Source of the DNA: Venturia oleaginea
Lineage: Eukaryota > Ascomycota > Dothideomycetes > Venturiales > Venturiaceae
Assembly: GCA_013176395.1 (NCBI GenBank)
Contig: JABMLP010000017.1
Span: forward strand, 496,001-560,000
Direction: 5' to 3'
Length of the DNA stretch: 64,000 nucleotides
Shown here: piece after piece, positions 30,183-43,750 of the stretch
How positions within the stretch are numbered: the first letter of the stretch is position 1
Layout: every line of letters starts with the position of its first letter
Made by a program: the position numbers and the translations under genes
Notes under the pieces: model-generated
What the model was told of the DNA's origin: nothing
Seen by the model: the letters and a program-made list of their open reading frames with translations, nothing else
Database searches by the model: none

Positions 30183-33100
30183 ATGTCAGATCAGAAGGAC
30201 GAGAGTATGGACGATTCGTCAATTGTAGGACAGGAGAACCTTCTACCACAAGCGGATACTGATCGTGGATGATAGAAGCCAGTTTCCTCTCTTCGCAGTC
30301 TTTTCGAGAAGAAATCAAAACCACCGTCGCCCCCACAACCATCACCTTCGCTCGGCCCTTCAAGGGGCGGCCGCACCGTTGGCCAGGGACAGGGACCAGG
30401 AAATCCATACAGTCGTGGAGCGTCTCTTGATATTCCCAGGGCTGACCTGGATGATAGCTCGAACCCAAGACAGAGGACTTTCAATCCTGTGGCAGGTCTT
30501 CAAGCTGTAAATGGCGGGCACACTTCGGGTTCAAACACACCCAGGACGAGACCTATGAGCATGGGAAACTTCTCTCCACAGCCATCGCCGCCTGGAATTA
30601 CAGTTAACTCGCCGCATTCTCAGAAGCCGTATTCACAGATCTCTACACCCAACATATCTGCACGTCCTTCAAGAGAGAGTTTCCTAGCCTCGCGTGTCTC
30701 TAAACCCCCTTCACCAACAAACGGAAATAGGAAAGGCTTCAAGTCGCCAAGTCGTATTGGGACTCCCGCACTGGACAGCCGGCAGGCTCCGTCTTTCAGT
30801 CCCGCTTCGCCAGCCGGTTTCACATCTGACCCTCAGAAAGTCCTCCATTCTGGCCTGGAGTCTCCCGCGCGAACATCTTCGTCTGCTTCTGTTGTGCCTC
30901 CCCCCATCAATCGAGCTGGAAAGCCTAAGACCTTTGGCAAAAGCACCCCAGGGGGCTCCATCAGACAATTTGGTGGCAGTCTAGCTCCTGCACCTCGAAG
31001 TGAACGAGATGACGAGCGGATATCTCCATTCAGTACCCCACCTAGTGAGCGTGAGGAATTACAAAGTCTAGAATCCAGTCCTACGTATCCCCCGCCAGTC
31101 CCGTTAGGGTCAAAGCCAGATCCTTCTCACCGACCTGCCCGTGACAGCTATTTTGCACAGCCTCCTTTCCATTATCCAGGTCAAGAACCAAGGTCAAGGC
31201 AGTCTCGTTCGGATCTTTCACAAAATTGGACCCAAGGTCTCAAACTCCCTAACCAGAGGGTGTTGCAAGACAATTTCTCAGATGTACGACCGAATTTACC
31301 ACCCAGGCAAGAAGAGTGCATTGATGGTACCATACCGGCTAGAAGCAGATCACCCCGATCAAGACGTCCACCACCTCCTCTTCCTGCTGAGCTACCGATT
31401 AGGAGGTCTATGGAGACTTTCTCATCGTCAACCGTCAGACCATCTTATGAAGGTAGCACAGTTCGCGGATCGATGGATACTCTTACATCTTCAAGGATGT
31501 CAGTAGCAGATGCCAACGCAAGATTCCTACCTCCTCCAAGGCGCACTCAAACATTCGGACAAACATCACTAAGTCAAGGCAATGCCCCTCCACTTCCGGC
31601 TCGGCAGTCCATGGACCAAACAAGGCGACCAGAAGTGACCTCCCAGGGAGAAAGATTGGTTGGTGACTCCGTCGATGACTCAGAGGATGAAGAAGCAGAT
31701 CTACCGGTAGGGCACAGTGCGATTCTTGCAGATTATCCTGATTCTTCACAAGTGAACCGACGGCCTCCGAGGTTTAGTAAGCGACCTCATGACATATCTA
31801 CGAAATATGAAACGAAACTGTTCGCTATCTGTGGAGAGTACGTTTGCACATCGGGCTTCATCACCCGCGCATGGAGCCTTTTGACGGGCGAGCAGCTTAT
31901 GAGCATTACTCATGGAGAAGTGACCAAAGTTACAGCGCTGGCTTTCAAACCTGCGACTGCGGTAGAGGATGAGGGCCAGCGAATATGGCTTGGTACACAG
32001 GCTGGTGAGCTGCTCGAGGTTGACATCCCAACTGGGACGATGGTGCACACGAAAGCCAATGCGCACGGTAAATGTCAAATCACGAAGATACACAGGCAAG
32101 CATCCGAAATGTGGTCGCTAGACGATGAGGGGAAACTCATGATTTGGCCTGCTGGGCCTGATGGTTTGCCGAGCCTAGCTCTATCGCCCATAATTTGTCG
32201 AGTGTCCAGCGGCGGCTCTTTCTCCATAATTGTGGGGAGGCAGCTTTGGATAGCGTATGGAAGAGAGATTGTGGTATACGAGCAGAATACTGCCACTCGA
32301 ACTGCAACACAAGTGCTAGACAAGCCGCTGGTGCAGCCCAACGTTGGAGACGTAACTGCAGGATCCATGGTTGCCAGTCAGCCGGATCGCATTTACTTCG
32401 GCCATATCGATGGAAAGGTGACGATCTACTCTACGCAAGACTACACCTGTTTGGGAATTGTGAACGTGAGTCTCTACAAGATCAGCTCACTTGTCGGAGT
32501 TGGCGATTATCTGTGGGCCGGGTTCAATACTGGCATGATCTACGTCTACGACACTACCACTCATCCGTGGAAAGTAAAAAAGGACTGGAAGGCGCATGAA
32601 AAGACGATTGCTGGAATCCTAGTAGATCGTACAAGCATCTGGAAACTCAACAGACTGCAAGTCGCATCTCTTGGCACCGACAATCTGATACGCCTATGGG
32701 ATGGAATGCTGGAGGATGATTGGCTTGGTAATACATATCCTTTCTTCGAATCTGATGTGTGCTAATATTCACTAGAGGTCGATATGCAGGAACATGATGC
32801 CGAGTTCTGCGACTTCCGTGAAGTTTCGACACTGATCATGACTTGGAATGCAGGGGCTTCAAAGCCCACGCATTTAAACCGCGACCAACAAGACAGCAAT
32901 TTCTTCAGGGATCTGCTTCGGAGTTCACCAGATGCTCCCGATATTGCGGTGTTCGGTTTTCAAGAATTGGTTGACTTGGAAGACAAGAAAGTCACAGCTC
33001 GTATGTATTCTTCACGAAACGACCAAAGCCAATGTTAACGACCTTTCAAGGAACGCTCTTTAAAAGCAAGAAGAAAGACAATAGCGACCATGAGAAGATG

Positions 33101-34102
33101 AGTCACCAGTACCGGGCCTGGAAAGATCACCTTCAGGACTGCCTCAACAAATTCACGCCGTCACGAGAATCATACACGCTTCTACACACGTCTAACCTGG
33201 TTGGACTGTTCACCTGTGTCTTTGTCAAATCATCTTTAAGATATCAGATCCACGATGTGGACGCTGCGGAGGTCAAACTAGGCATGAAGGGTCGATACGG
33301 CAACAAAGGTGCACTTTTGATTCGCTTTATCCTAGACGACACTTCTGTCTGTTTTGTAAACTGTCATCTTGCTGCCGGTCAACGTCAAACTATTCACCGC
33401 AACAATGACATTGCTGCAATCATGGAGTCTTGCGTGCTCAAGCCTCCCAACCTGGACACAGCAGCTCGATCGGAATACTTCGTCAGTGGAGGCGATGGTT
33501 CCATGGTCCTAGATCATGAAATTTGCATCCTCAACGGCGATCTGAATTATCGCATTGACATGCTTAGTCGCGATATTGTCATTCGCGAGGTCAACGCTGG
33601 TAATTTGACGAAACTGCTCGAGCGTGATCAGCTACTGCTCAGCAGAAAGAAGAATCCCGGTTTTCGGTTACGCGCTTTCCAAGAGAAGGAGATCACCTTC
33701 CTGCCGACCTACAAATACGACGTTGGCTCCGACCGATACGACACTAGTGAGAAGAAGAGGTCTCCAGCCTGGTGTGACAGAATTCTGTACCGTGGTATTG
33801 GACGTATCAAGCAGACGGAGTATCGGAGGCATGAAGTACGTGTTTCGGATCATAGGCCTGTGAGCGGGCTGTTCAAGTTGCGTGTCAAGACGATTAATAA
33901 GAGGCGGAGGACGGAGGCTTTTGGTCGTAGTGAGCAGCGCTTTGAGGACCTGAAGCAGCGGATTGCCATGGATATCAAGTGAGTCGCTTTTGCACATCAA
34001 TACTCGGTTGGTCGCTAACAATGTCACAGGTTCGATTATTTGACGAACGTCTTTGGCATGACGCGGAAAGAAGCGGACAGCTTGTTGAGAAAGAAGAAAT
34101 AA
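30183..34102 (+). CDS. Inositol polyphosphate 5-phosphatase with N-terminal beta-propeller
   Basis: Five exons (30183-30224, 30276-32727, 32776-33000, 33051-33978, 34030-34102) give 1239 residues. The first 500 residues are Ser/Pro-rich and disordered, opening with KPVSSLRSLFEKK. About residues 515-830 are a WD40-like propeller (ICGEYVCTSGFITRAWSLLTG, VASLGTDNLIRLWDGML). The catalytic domain follows with TWNAGASKP, FGFQELVDL, NGDLNYRID, PAWCDRILYRG and SDHRPVSGLF. It should remove the 5-phosphate from PtdIns(4,5)P2 or related lipids with Mg2+ at membranes. The first splice choice is less certain: alternative acceptors at 30282 and 30298 exist, but 30275 gives the conserved start. The gene is intact and convergent with the GFA gene. 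Confidence 0.92.
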
Positions 34103-34259
34103 AGAGAGGAGCTATCCACAGAGGAGCTGTGAGAGAGTCTTTCGCTCACGCCATCCATTATTGTATTTGTAGCGACAACATCATTGATAAATTTCGAGTG
34201 CGCGCTTGCAACAGATTACTTTGACACTATGTCGGATTTTGTTGTCGTCATCCCAAGTC

Positions 34260-35277
34260 TCACTCGTCCTTACCATTATCGCCCTGTTCGCCCTGCTCAC
34301 CCTGCCCGTCCTTCTTCTTCTCATACGCCTTCACGTCCTCCTCGGGACTATCCTCGATCAACTCGCTCTTATCCTTCATGCCACTCCATTTCGGCAAACC
34401 ATCGGGAATATCAATCACCCTCTCCCCATAAAACATATGGCACTTCGGTTTAAAGAACCGCTTGTCCTGTTCACTCTTGAAATGGACGAGGGAAGGGAAG
34501 AGCAGGACCATGTTTCGGCCTTCGTCCATGATGGGCGAGTGGCAGTATGAACAGCGGACTTTGCAGGGGAGAGAGTGTTTGATGGATTTGGAGGTTGGAT
34601 CGTACCATTCTAGACCGTGGTGGCCGGAGGTGAAGTTTATGTCTTCCTTGTGGAAGATGGCAGCCCATTGGAAGGGTGCGGCTGTGTTTACGAATGGGTT
34701 AGTCAGTGTGATCCCTTTGAATAGAGTGAGGTGGATAGCAAAGGTGAGGTGGGAGGAGAAGGGGATGAAAGAAAAGAACGAGATAGCGAGAGGAAAGTGT
34801 GGGTGGAAACATACCATGCTGCGTCTGACAAGTAGTACAATGACACAACTTGCTATCCAAAGGCTCCTCCCTGCTCAATTGATACGTAACCTTACCACAG
34901 TGACAACTAGCCTCGTACCTCGCCTCGAAGTCCCCCGCATCTTTGTGTATTTGGTACGGCGGTCTTGTTTTCCATTCGTGGATGCCGGAGGTGGACTCTG
35001 ATTTCTCGTGGTTCTGGGAGGGGTCGTCGTGTTCGGTTGGATCGAGGGTGCTTTGTTTGGAGGAGGTAGAGGAGAATTTGTTTTCGTTGTGGGATTTCTT
35101 TTGCGTGCGGGAGGTTAGGTCCGTTGAGGATGGGCGTTTGGAGGGGGTTTTGTTCTTGTCGGTGGTGGACATGGTGAGGGTGAGGGTTCTTCGGTAAAGG
35201 CGTGGTATTGTGATGGGTTTTTTGGTGTAGAGGAGTGAAGATTTGGATGGGATGTGACGGTTTAGTGTGCGATACAT
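34260..35277 (-). CDS. GFA / CENP-V domain protein (glutathione-dependent formaldehyde-activating family)
   Basis: Two exons, 35277-34815 and 34681-34260, are joined across a 133-nt intron (GTATGT...CACAG) to give 294 residues. The zinc-binding motifs of the family are present: CHCGKVTYQ, CHCTTCQ, and CSYCHSP after the core FQWAAIFHKEDI. Members bind two zinc ions; the founding bacterial protein accelerates glutathione-formaldehyde conjugation, but most fungal ones are uncharacterised. The first 35 residues from the upstream ATG are basic and could be a mitochondrial presequence. The internal Met at 35172 would give a shorter cytosolic form. The C-terminus is a Lys/Glu/Gly-rich tail. Confidence 0.85.
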
Positions 35278-35948
35278 GCCATTGAGAAATGGTCACTAAA
35301 GTCGAAAAGGGAAACGAGATAGAAGAGGCAGTTTTTGTTCTGGAAGTAAACAAGTAGTCGTGATGTCAGTCAACAAAAAACACGGTCACGGTCACGTATC
35401 TGCACGCTAGCGGGCAAGCACAAACAGCATCATGACCAGTGCCTGGCAGGAGTCGATGCGGAATGGGATCCATGAAGATCTGTGCACGACATGATTAGTC
35501 CCTGATGCTGTCATGCAACGATCATCGAGCACCATCAAGTGCTTAGCGCCACCTAAGCATTTTTGGTTCCATTATGACTTCAGCTGACCAGTCGGCGAAG
35601 GAACATACCAAAATTGTTAATATTGCCCTGTACACGAACGAAGACGGCAATTCGCATACCACGCAATGGATTGAATAAAGAAGTACTCACTCTGGGAGTG
35701 CTGTTCTTGACTATCGGTTACCTGTCTTTTTCATTCCAAGATCCATCACTTTTGCTGACCGGATTTAGGCTCACTATGCTGTCGCCAATCTGCATGGACA
35801 CATCGTGGAAGACCTGTTCAATAGCGAGTTCGTCTTTCGTGATCTCTGACAATGCTGTTGAATCCATCGTCGTATGTTTCTTCGTTTCGTTTCGCAATGC
35901 AATTATAGGTACCCACACAAGTCTAGAGTAATGGAACATCTCTTACAT
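35278..35948. other. Intergenic, no gene seen
   Basis: Between the 5' end of the GFA gene and the 3' end of FGAM synthase. Only short frames without a domain. Confidence 0.45.
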
Positions 35949-38900
35949 TCATCCGACCCATCGTCTAGCACTCTTGAACATCCTGACCCATGGTCCAAAC
36001 TCTCCCCATTCCTTCTCCTCGGTCTCGGGTGCCCAACTCCTCACCTCCTTCAAAATGGTGCGTTCAGGATGTGGCATCATAGCCAGCACCCTTCCATCTA
36101 GTGATCTTACACCCGTGATACCATTCGGGCTTCCGTTTGGATTAAAAGGATATCTCTCCGTAGGGTCGAGATGGTTGTCGAGGAATTGAAAGGCGACGAG
36201 TCCTGCATCCTCCACGGCAGCTGGCGTCGATCTTGGGTTTCTGGAAGTATCCTTGGGGAAAGTGGCTCTTCCCTCTCCATGAGCCGTGACGATAGGGAAT
36301 GTAGAGCCATGCATGCCGTGCAAAAACACACTTGGCTCCCACCCAGGTCTTGCCGGTGATGGGAGAGGGTCGATGACTTCAACCATGCAAACACGGGCTT
36401 CATATTGCTCACTTACGTTTGTCTCGAAAGTAGGCCAGTTCTCCGCTCCTGGAATAATCTCCTTGAGGTGGCTGAGGAATTGACATCCATTGCATACACC
36501 GAGAGTGAAGGTGTCTGGGCGGGAGAAGAAGTCTTCGAATTCTTTCTTCACAGCTGGGTCTGTAAGAACATTCATTGCCCAACCTCTTCCGGCACCGAGA
36601 ACGTCACCGAAAGAAAATCCACCACAAGCTACCATTCCGACAAATGATGTGAGCGAGACACGGCGTGCCTGGATATCCGACATAGTCACGTCCACAGCAG
36701 TGAAACCGGCGACATCAAAAGCGAAAGCCATTTCGTACTGCCCATTTGTGCCATCTTCGGAAAGAATTGCGACACGAGGGTTCGAGGAGAGCATGGACGA
36801 GAGGCGGCTGGTGAGGGGTAGGATATTCTCTTTGGGATCGAAAGTGAGATTGTAGGAGAGACCTGGATCATCATTATCTAGGATGTTTTCGTACTCAGCT
36901 TCGGCACAGGCGGGATTGTCTCGGAGTTTCTGAATGTGGAACGAAGTAGCTGACCAACGCTGCTGCAGGGCTCCACGGGTGTTACTGTACACAACGTCCA
37001 TGCCATATCGGAACGTAACGTCCTGTCGTTTTCTGGAGGCAGAGACTGTTCCAATGCGTTTGATCAGGCCGGGTGGAGGACCACATGTGGCGAAACAGCT
37101 TTTGAAGGTAATCTCGTCCTTCTTCCGGACCTGGAAGACGGCACCCAGTTCTTCATTAAAGAGTGTCTCTATGATGTCTACATCATTGGACGACGGACTA
37201 ACGTTATCGAGTGCAACATCAACGCCACACCTACCAGCAAACGCCATTTCTGCAACCGTGGTGAACAAGCCACCATCGGATCGATCATGGTATGCCAACA
37301 CGATTCCGGACTCATGGAGTTGTTCGACTGCATCGAAGTAGTCCTTGATCACAAGAGCATCTTCGACATCCGGCGCTGCGTTGCCGACTTGTCCAAAGAC
37401 TTGTGCCAGGGCAGAGCCACCCATGCGAGATTTGCCAGAGGCTAAGTCAATGAATAAAAGAATAGTGTCGCTTTCGTCATCAGGAAGTTGTAGAGCTGGA
37501 GTCCAGGTCAAGTCGGTGCGCAGTACGGGAGCAAATGCAGTGATCACACAAGATACAGGTGCCGTCACCTCTTTTGCCTCGTTTGCCTCCCTCCACTTCA
37601 TCTTCATAGACATGGAATCTTTGCCCACAGGAATACAAATACCCAATTTGGGGCAGAGATCTATTCCAATAGCTTCTACAGCTTCGTAGAGCGCGGCACT
37701 CTCACCTGGGTGACTGCCGGCTGCCATCCAGTTGGCTGAGAGAACCACCTTGCTGAGCCGGTCGGAGATGCTGGCGGCAGCGATGTTCATCAGCGACTCT
37801 GCCACAGCCATGCGAGCAGAAGCTGCGGGTGAGATAAGTGCCAGAGTAGGCTTTTCTCCCATAGCCATCGCTTCTCCAGTCTTGACACCTTGCATCAGTG
37901 ATGTGGCAGTCACTGAGACATCAGCAAGAGGTGTTTGCCATGGGCCAACCATTTGATCCCGAACTGTAAGGCCACCAACACTTCGATCACCAATTGTGAT
38001 TAAGAAAGACTTCGATCCTACTGCAGGTAGAGCCAAAACCCTGTCCACCGCTTCGGATATCAGCTTTTCTCGAGGTGTCTCTGGAAGATACGTCGCCAGA
38101 CTGCTGTCGAAAGTAGGAAGATTGAGCTTGCGTGAGTCGACTTTGCGTGACAGTTTAGGAGGTTTTCCAAATAGAACAGACATGGGTAGGTCGATTGGCT
38201 TTGGGTGTTCTGGACTGTCTCGATCCGTTAGAATAAGCCTCTTTTCTTCGGTCGCAGTGCCGACGACTGAATAGCTGCAATGGAATCTTTCACAGATGCG
38301 CTTGAAGAGTTCAAGGTTTTCCGGTGCAACAGCAAGTGCGTATCGTTCTTGCGCCTCGCAGCACCAAATCTGGAGAGGGCTCATGCTCTTGTCTGCGTTG
38401 TCAACCTCACGAAGCTCGAAGATGGCTCCCAGATTGGAATCATGGACGAGTTCTGGAAGCGCATTTGACAAACCTCCAGCTCCAACATCGTGGATGAAAA
38501 GTATTGGGTTTGCGTGGTCCATACCCGCACATACGTTGATGACTTGTTGTGCTCGTCGCTCTACTTCTGCGTTGCCACGCTGCACACTGGCAAAATCCAA
38601 GTTGACAGATCCCTCACCCGACTGTACACTAGAAGCAGCTCCTCCTCCAAGGCCGATGAGCATGGCCGGACCACCTATGACAAGAAGCTTTGAGCCTGGT
38701 TGGACGATATTTGCATCCTTGAGCGCATGCTGAGGCCGGACAGTGCCAACTCCGCCAGCGATCATAATGGGCTTATGAAATCCTCTGGTTTCTGTTTGGC
38801 TGTCACCTACTGGAATTTCCGTGGTGAGAGTTCTAAAGTATCCAGTCGTGCAAGGCCTGCCAAACTCATTGTTGAAAGCTGCACTTCCGATGGGTGCTTG

Positions 38901-40178
38901 AATAATGATATCTAGAGCGCTGGCAATATGATCAGGCTTCCCGACATCCAGCTCCCATGGTTGCTCATGTCCAGGAATGAGCAGGTTCGACACAGTGAAG
39001 CCCGAAAGTCCGGCCTTTGGTCTCGAGCCACGTCCAACAGCACCTTCATCTCTGATCTCGCCCCCAGACCCAGTTGCCGCTCCAGGATAGGGAGATACGG
39101 CAGTTGGGTGATTATGCGTCTCCACCTTGATCAAATAAGGTACGATCTCTTTTGTTTGCTTGAATTCTCCGGTCGCATAATCTGGGTTCCAATGGCTTGC
39201 CTTGAAGCCGTGCAAGACGGCGGCATTGTCACTGTACGCACTGATGACATGTTCTGGGTGCAGTTTATGAGTGTTCCTGATCATTTTGAAGAGGGTGTGT
39301 TGTTTCTCTACACCATCGATAGTCCAGTCAGCATTGAATTGCTTGTGTCTACAGTGCTCGGAATTGACCTGGGCGAACATGAAAAGCTCCACATCCGAAG
39401 GATCCCTCTTCAATTGCGTCGTGTATGCCTCGATAAGATAGTCCATCTCTTCCTTGTCCAAGGCTAGACCCAAGTCTCGATTTGCTTGTTCCAAGGCAGC
39501 TCGAGAGGAATCACCCTGTGCAAAGATGGCAATGGTCTCCATAGTAGCTCTTTCATGTTCGCCAAATATTCCACCAAGACTGGGAGGAGATCGAGTTATA
39601 GTCTGGGTCATCCGATCGTATAGGGCGGCGGCAGAGGGTGGGATTGTGGTAGAGCCCAACTCGTTTGCTGAGCATCCAGGTCAGTACTTTCAAGCTCGAC
39701 TTCCAATCCACCGCCAAAAGAGTGAGACACGTATTTCTTGGACACCCTCGATCATCACAGCTACGCCCGACGTACCGAATTTGGCAGCGAAGACTATGCC
39801 ACGCTCCACACGATTGACAGCCCCCTTCAAGCCTCGACGAGCAATATCGCTTGCTTTTGAGCTCCATGGCGAGATGGTGCCGGCGCGAGGGCATATGAAG
39901 AAGAGAGAGACGGTGGGGTCTCGTGGGTTGCCATCGCGGTTGAGTGCGTCTATCAAGGTGAGGGTAAGGGCGTCACTGCCGTTTGCCGGTTCACCATAAT
40001 CTAGGAGCGTTTGAAGGATGTGTAATTCAGAATCGTCCAAGCTACGGGCCGGATCGATATAGTGGACATTGAGAGCGCGGAGCTCTTGGACTCCCAGGTG
40101 GCTGGCCTTCTCGGCAAGCTTGACGGTGGAGAAGGCATTGGAGCCCGGAAGGACGAGATAGGGCGAATCTTCTGCCAT
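35949..40178 (-). CDS. ADE6: Phosphoribosylformylglycinamidine synthase (FGAM synthase)
   Basis: Two exons, 40178-39731 and 39667-35949, separated by a 63-nt intron with TACTGAC branch, give 1388 residues, the usual size of the single-chain eukaryotic enzyme. The start at 40178 gives MAEDSPYLVLPGSNAFS, the typical beginning; an upstream in-frame ATG at 40247 is less likely. Landmarks are QVNSEHCRHKQFN and KVETHNHPTA in the first ATP-grasp-like half, GDRSVGGL and GIVLAYHDRSDGGL in the second. The C-terminal class I glutamine amidotransferase has the nucleophile in GVCNGCQ (about residue 1207) and the His/Glu pair in MMPHPERT. It converts FGAR, ATP and glutamine to FGAM in de novo purine synthesis. 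Confidence 0.97.
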
Positions 40179-41075
40179 TTGGGAGGGCGAGAAGATGGAT
40201 GTGGAGGACGCAATGCGATCAATGGTGGGGGTTTGGCCGTGTCTCATTTTTTTAGAGTGGGGCTCTTTTTATTCCTGTGAACCCTTGAAATCCTGTAGTT
40301 CTACTCCTACACAACATCACTTCTATCAAACCCAGTGCCCGTGTTGTGTTCAACCCAAGGGAGATCTAGGAACCAACCGACTCAATGCACAGCTGCACAA
40401 TAAGAGTCCATACGAGTTCCGAGGATCACGGTCAGACACAGATGGAGCGCTATCAGTACGCTACCATCGACAACAGCCAGGCGCTTCGTCTACAGAAATT
40501 TCCTAAACAGATCAGTGTTTTAGTCGTGGCACAGAAATCCTCCCTTCGAACCTTGATCTCTCTACTAGCGGGTCACGGTGCAGGACAAATACACCAATTA
40601 GGCATGCCCAAACCTGGCTTTCGTCAAGCACCACCGCCTGACCAATAGTGCCTCGTTGCGTACGAGAATCAAGACATGCGAAGTTGTGCGAGGCCTTTTC
40701 CACCACCACCATCCGAATACCTACAACACGTTTGCAGAAATGCTGCCAACCCGTTCCGCCATCTTCTTCACCAATGGCGGTTGAGCTCTGATTGTCAATC
40801 TTTTCATCTTGACAGATAGGACCCGCGTCTTTGATCTGATCAGAAAATTGGTTTGATATGTCGTGTGGCCTGATATGCTGCAACATCTGTTCAATTCTCC
40901 ATGGTCTCGTTTAAACAGTTGCTCGATTGGGAGGTAGCCGGATCTTGCCCCACCATATTCTACCACGGTAGCTAACGACTTTGTGCTACCGTCTTTGCTA
41001 ACCAATTTCAAAATTGCTTTCTTATTATAAGTAATCTTCATCCTCCACAAAGGTTCTTGTAATCACAACTTCATC
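40179..41075. other. Divergent intergenic region between FGAM synthase and beta-glucosidase
   Basis: Promoters of both genes should lie here. Minus-strand frames up to 124 codons exist but have no domain. Confidence 0.45.
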
Positions 41076-43750
41076 ATGTTAATCTTGCAACGACTTGTTC
41101 TGGGCGTCGCTTGTCTTGGATTCGTCGATGCTCAAAATTCTAGCCTCGAGCTCAAATGGTCTTATGGTAGATCCCCACCAGTGTACCCTAGTCGTGAGTT
41201 TGCCAAAGACAATGAGGACGTGTAGAGACTGACAGTCTAGCTTTGGGTGTGGGGACGGGAGACTGGGCCGATGCGTATGCGAAAGCCATGTCCAATGTCG
41301 CGAAAATGAGCAATGAGGAGAAAGCCAACCTAACCACCAGTCTCACTGGATTTACTGGTTGCTCTGGCACAAGTGGCGGCGCAGCAAGCATTGAATTTCC
41401 TGGGCTATGTTTGCAAGATGGACCTTCAGGAGTCCGAGCGACAGACTTGACCAACTCATACCCGGCAGAGCTCTCTATCGGAGCTTCGTGGAATCGAACA
41501 CTTGCAAACGACGTGGCTACTTATATGGGGGCTGAGTTCAAGAGGAAAGGAGGTGCGTGTTGATAAGATGATATCAACATGCTTTGCTTATCTTTGCGTC
41601 TAGCCAATGTAGCTATGGGACCTGTCCTTGGCCCTCTTGGACGTGTCGCCAGTGCTGGACGGAACTGGGAAGGCTATGCTGATGATCGCAAGTTCTTCCA
41701 TGACCAATAGAAACGATTTACTAATGAATGGAAGCCTACCTTGCTGGTATCTTGGGCGCCGAAGCAGTTCTAGGGCTTCAGAAATCAGTCATGGCATGCG
41801 TGAAGCATCTTGTGGGCAATGAGCAAGAGAATAATCGCAACCCTTCACTTCTTGAAATTGGTCAAGAATCTGTTTCATCGAACATCGACGACAGGACCAT
41901 GCATGAGTTGTACCTTTGGCCCTTCCATGATGCTGTCCAAGCTGGCGTAGCCTCCGTCATGTGCTCTTATCAAAAAGTGAGAAACCCATATCAACAACGA
42001 TGTGAACGCACGCTGAGATGACTCCAGATCAATGGCTCGTACGGCTGTCAAAACAGCAAGGTTCTAAATGGCCTACTGAAGACAGAACTTGGGTTCCAAG
42101 GGTTCGTTATAGAGTTGCGAGATTAAGGAGATATTGCTTACCCCATCCTAGGTTTGTTGTAACCGACTGGGATGGCCAACATGCTGGCATAGAAAGCGCC
42201 GCCGCTGGGCTGGATATGGTGATGCCTGCGGCAGCATATTGGGCCGACAATTCTCTCGTCACAGCAGTACAGAATGGATCTCTACCACAGACTAGACTCG
42301 ACGATATGGCTACACGAATTTTGGCATCCTGGTATCAACTGGATATGGACTCGCCTTCGTATCCTGCCCTTGGAGTCGGCATGCCAGTTGTGATCAATGA
42401 TCCCCATCCTCTCGTTGAAGGCCGTGATCCTGCCGCGAAAAGCACCTTACTCCAGGGCGCTATTGAGGGGCACGTTCTTGTCAAAAATGTCAACAACACT
42501 CTACCTCTGAAGTCGCCCAAGTTACTCTCTCTTTTCGGCTTCGATGCCTATGCACCACTCGTTGTTAACCCTTCCAGCACTCATGTCAACAAATGGACCT
42601 ACGGCTTGGAATCCATCGATGCAACTAATGAACAGTTGCTTTCGATCGTGGCTGGTATCTCTAGCGATAGGATAGGGACAGCCAACAGTGGCACTCTTAC
42701 CAAAGGGGGTGGAAGTGGCTCATCTTACGGTCCCTACATTTCCGCACCGTACAACGCATTCGAGCAACAGGCCTACGAAGACGGAACCTTTCTTTTCTGG
42801 GACTTTCAGAGCCAAGATCCAGAAGTCGCTGCAGCCTCAAATGCTTGCATCGTCTTTATCAACGAGTTCGCCACCGAAATACAAGACCGTCCAACTCTTG
42901 CTGACGCCAATTCTGATAAGCTTGTCAACAACGTCGCTAGCAAGTGCTCGAACACCATCGTTGTTATTCACAACGCCGGTATCCGACTCGTTGACGCATG
43001 GATTGACAATGTCAATATCACGGCAGTGACCTTCGCTCATACTCCAGGTCAGGATAGCGGCAGAGCCTTGGTCGAGGTCATGTATGGCAAGCAAGGATTC
43101 TCGGGTCGTCTGCCGTATACTGTCGGACATGGCGAAAGTGACTATAGCAGCTTGCTTTCTCCTTCTCTGCCTGGACCCAATGGAAGTGACACATTCTTAT
43201 ATCCCCAGAGTAGGTTGTCCTCACTTTCCAGTGCTTCTCTGTGTACTAACACTACATAGGTGACTTCACGGAGGGCCTCAATATCGGCTATCGTGACTTC
43301 ATTGCCAGAAATATTACTCCACGATATGCATTCGGCTATGGATTGACTTACACGACGTTCTCATACTCCGCGCTGTCGATCAAACCAATGATAACAAACC
43401 TCACTCATTCTGCTCCCTTAGCACCATCCACACAAGGCAGAAATCCCAATCTTTTCACCACCATTGCCCAAGTCAACTGCTCAGTTACCAATACTGGCTC
43501 CTCCGCTGGAGCAGAAGTCGCTCAGCTCTACATCGGCATCCCCAACTCACCACCAAAACAACTGCGAGGCTTCGAGAAGAAATTGCTGAATCCCGGGGAG
43601 AGCGCATCGTTCGGCTTCCCGCTTACGAGGCGGGATTTGAGTATCTGGAATACGGTGGAGCAGAAATGGGTGCTGCAAAAGGGCAATTATCATATCTATG
43701 TGGGAGCAAGTGTCTTAGACATTAAGCTTCAAGGTGTTTTGAAGATATAG
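41076..43750 (+). CDS. Secreted GH3 beta-glucosidase
   Basis: Seven exons (41076-41193, 41241-41552, 41604-41687, 41735-41976, 42028-42101, 42152-43209, 43260-43750) give 792 residues. A signal peptide is at residues 1-20 (ends VDAQ). Family 3 blocks are clear: [49 protein letters not shown] with the nucleophile Asp near residue 282, and a C-terminal fibronectin III-like domain ending in the [11 protein letters not shown] region. It hydrolyses terminal beta-D-glucosyl residues, likely cellobiose from plant cell walls. The third intron (41688-41734) is a GC-AG intron with a GCAAGT donor and TACTAAT branch. The reading frame is intact. Confidence 0.93.

Noticed and set aside
41604..41709. Premature stop in the beta-glucosidase after EGYADD
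   Set aside because: It lies inside the GC-AG intron; using that intron restores the family sequence.
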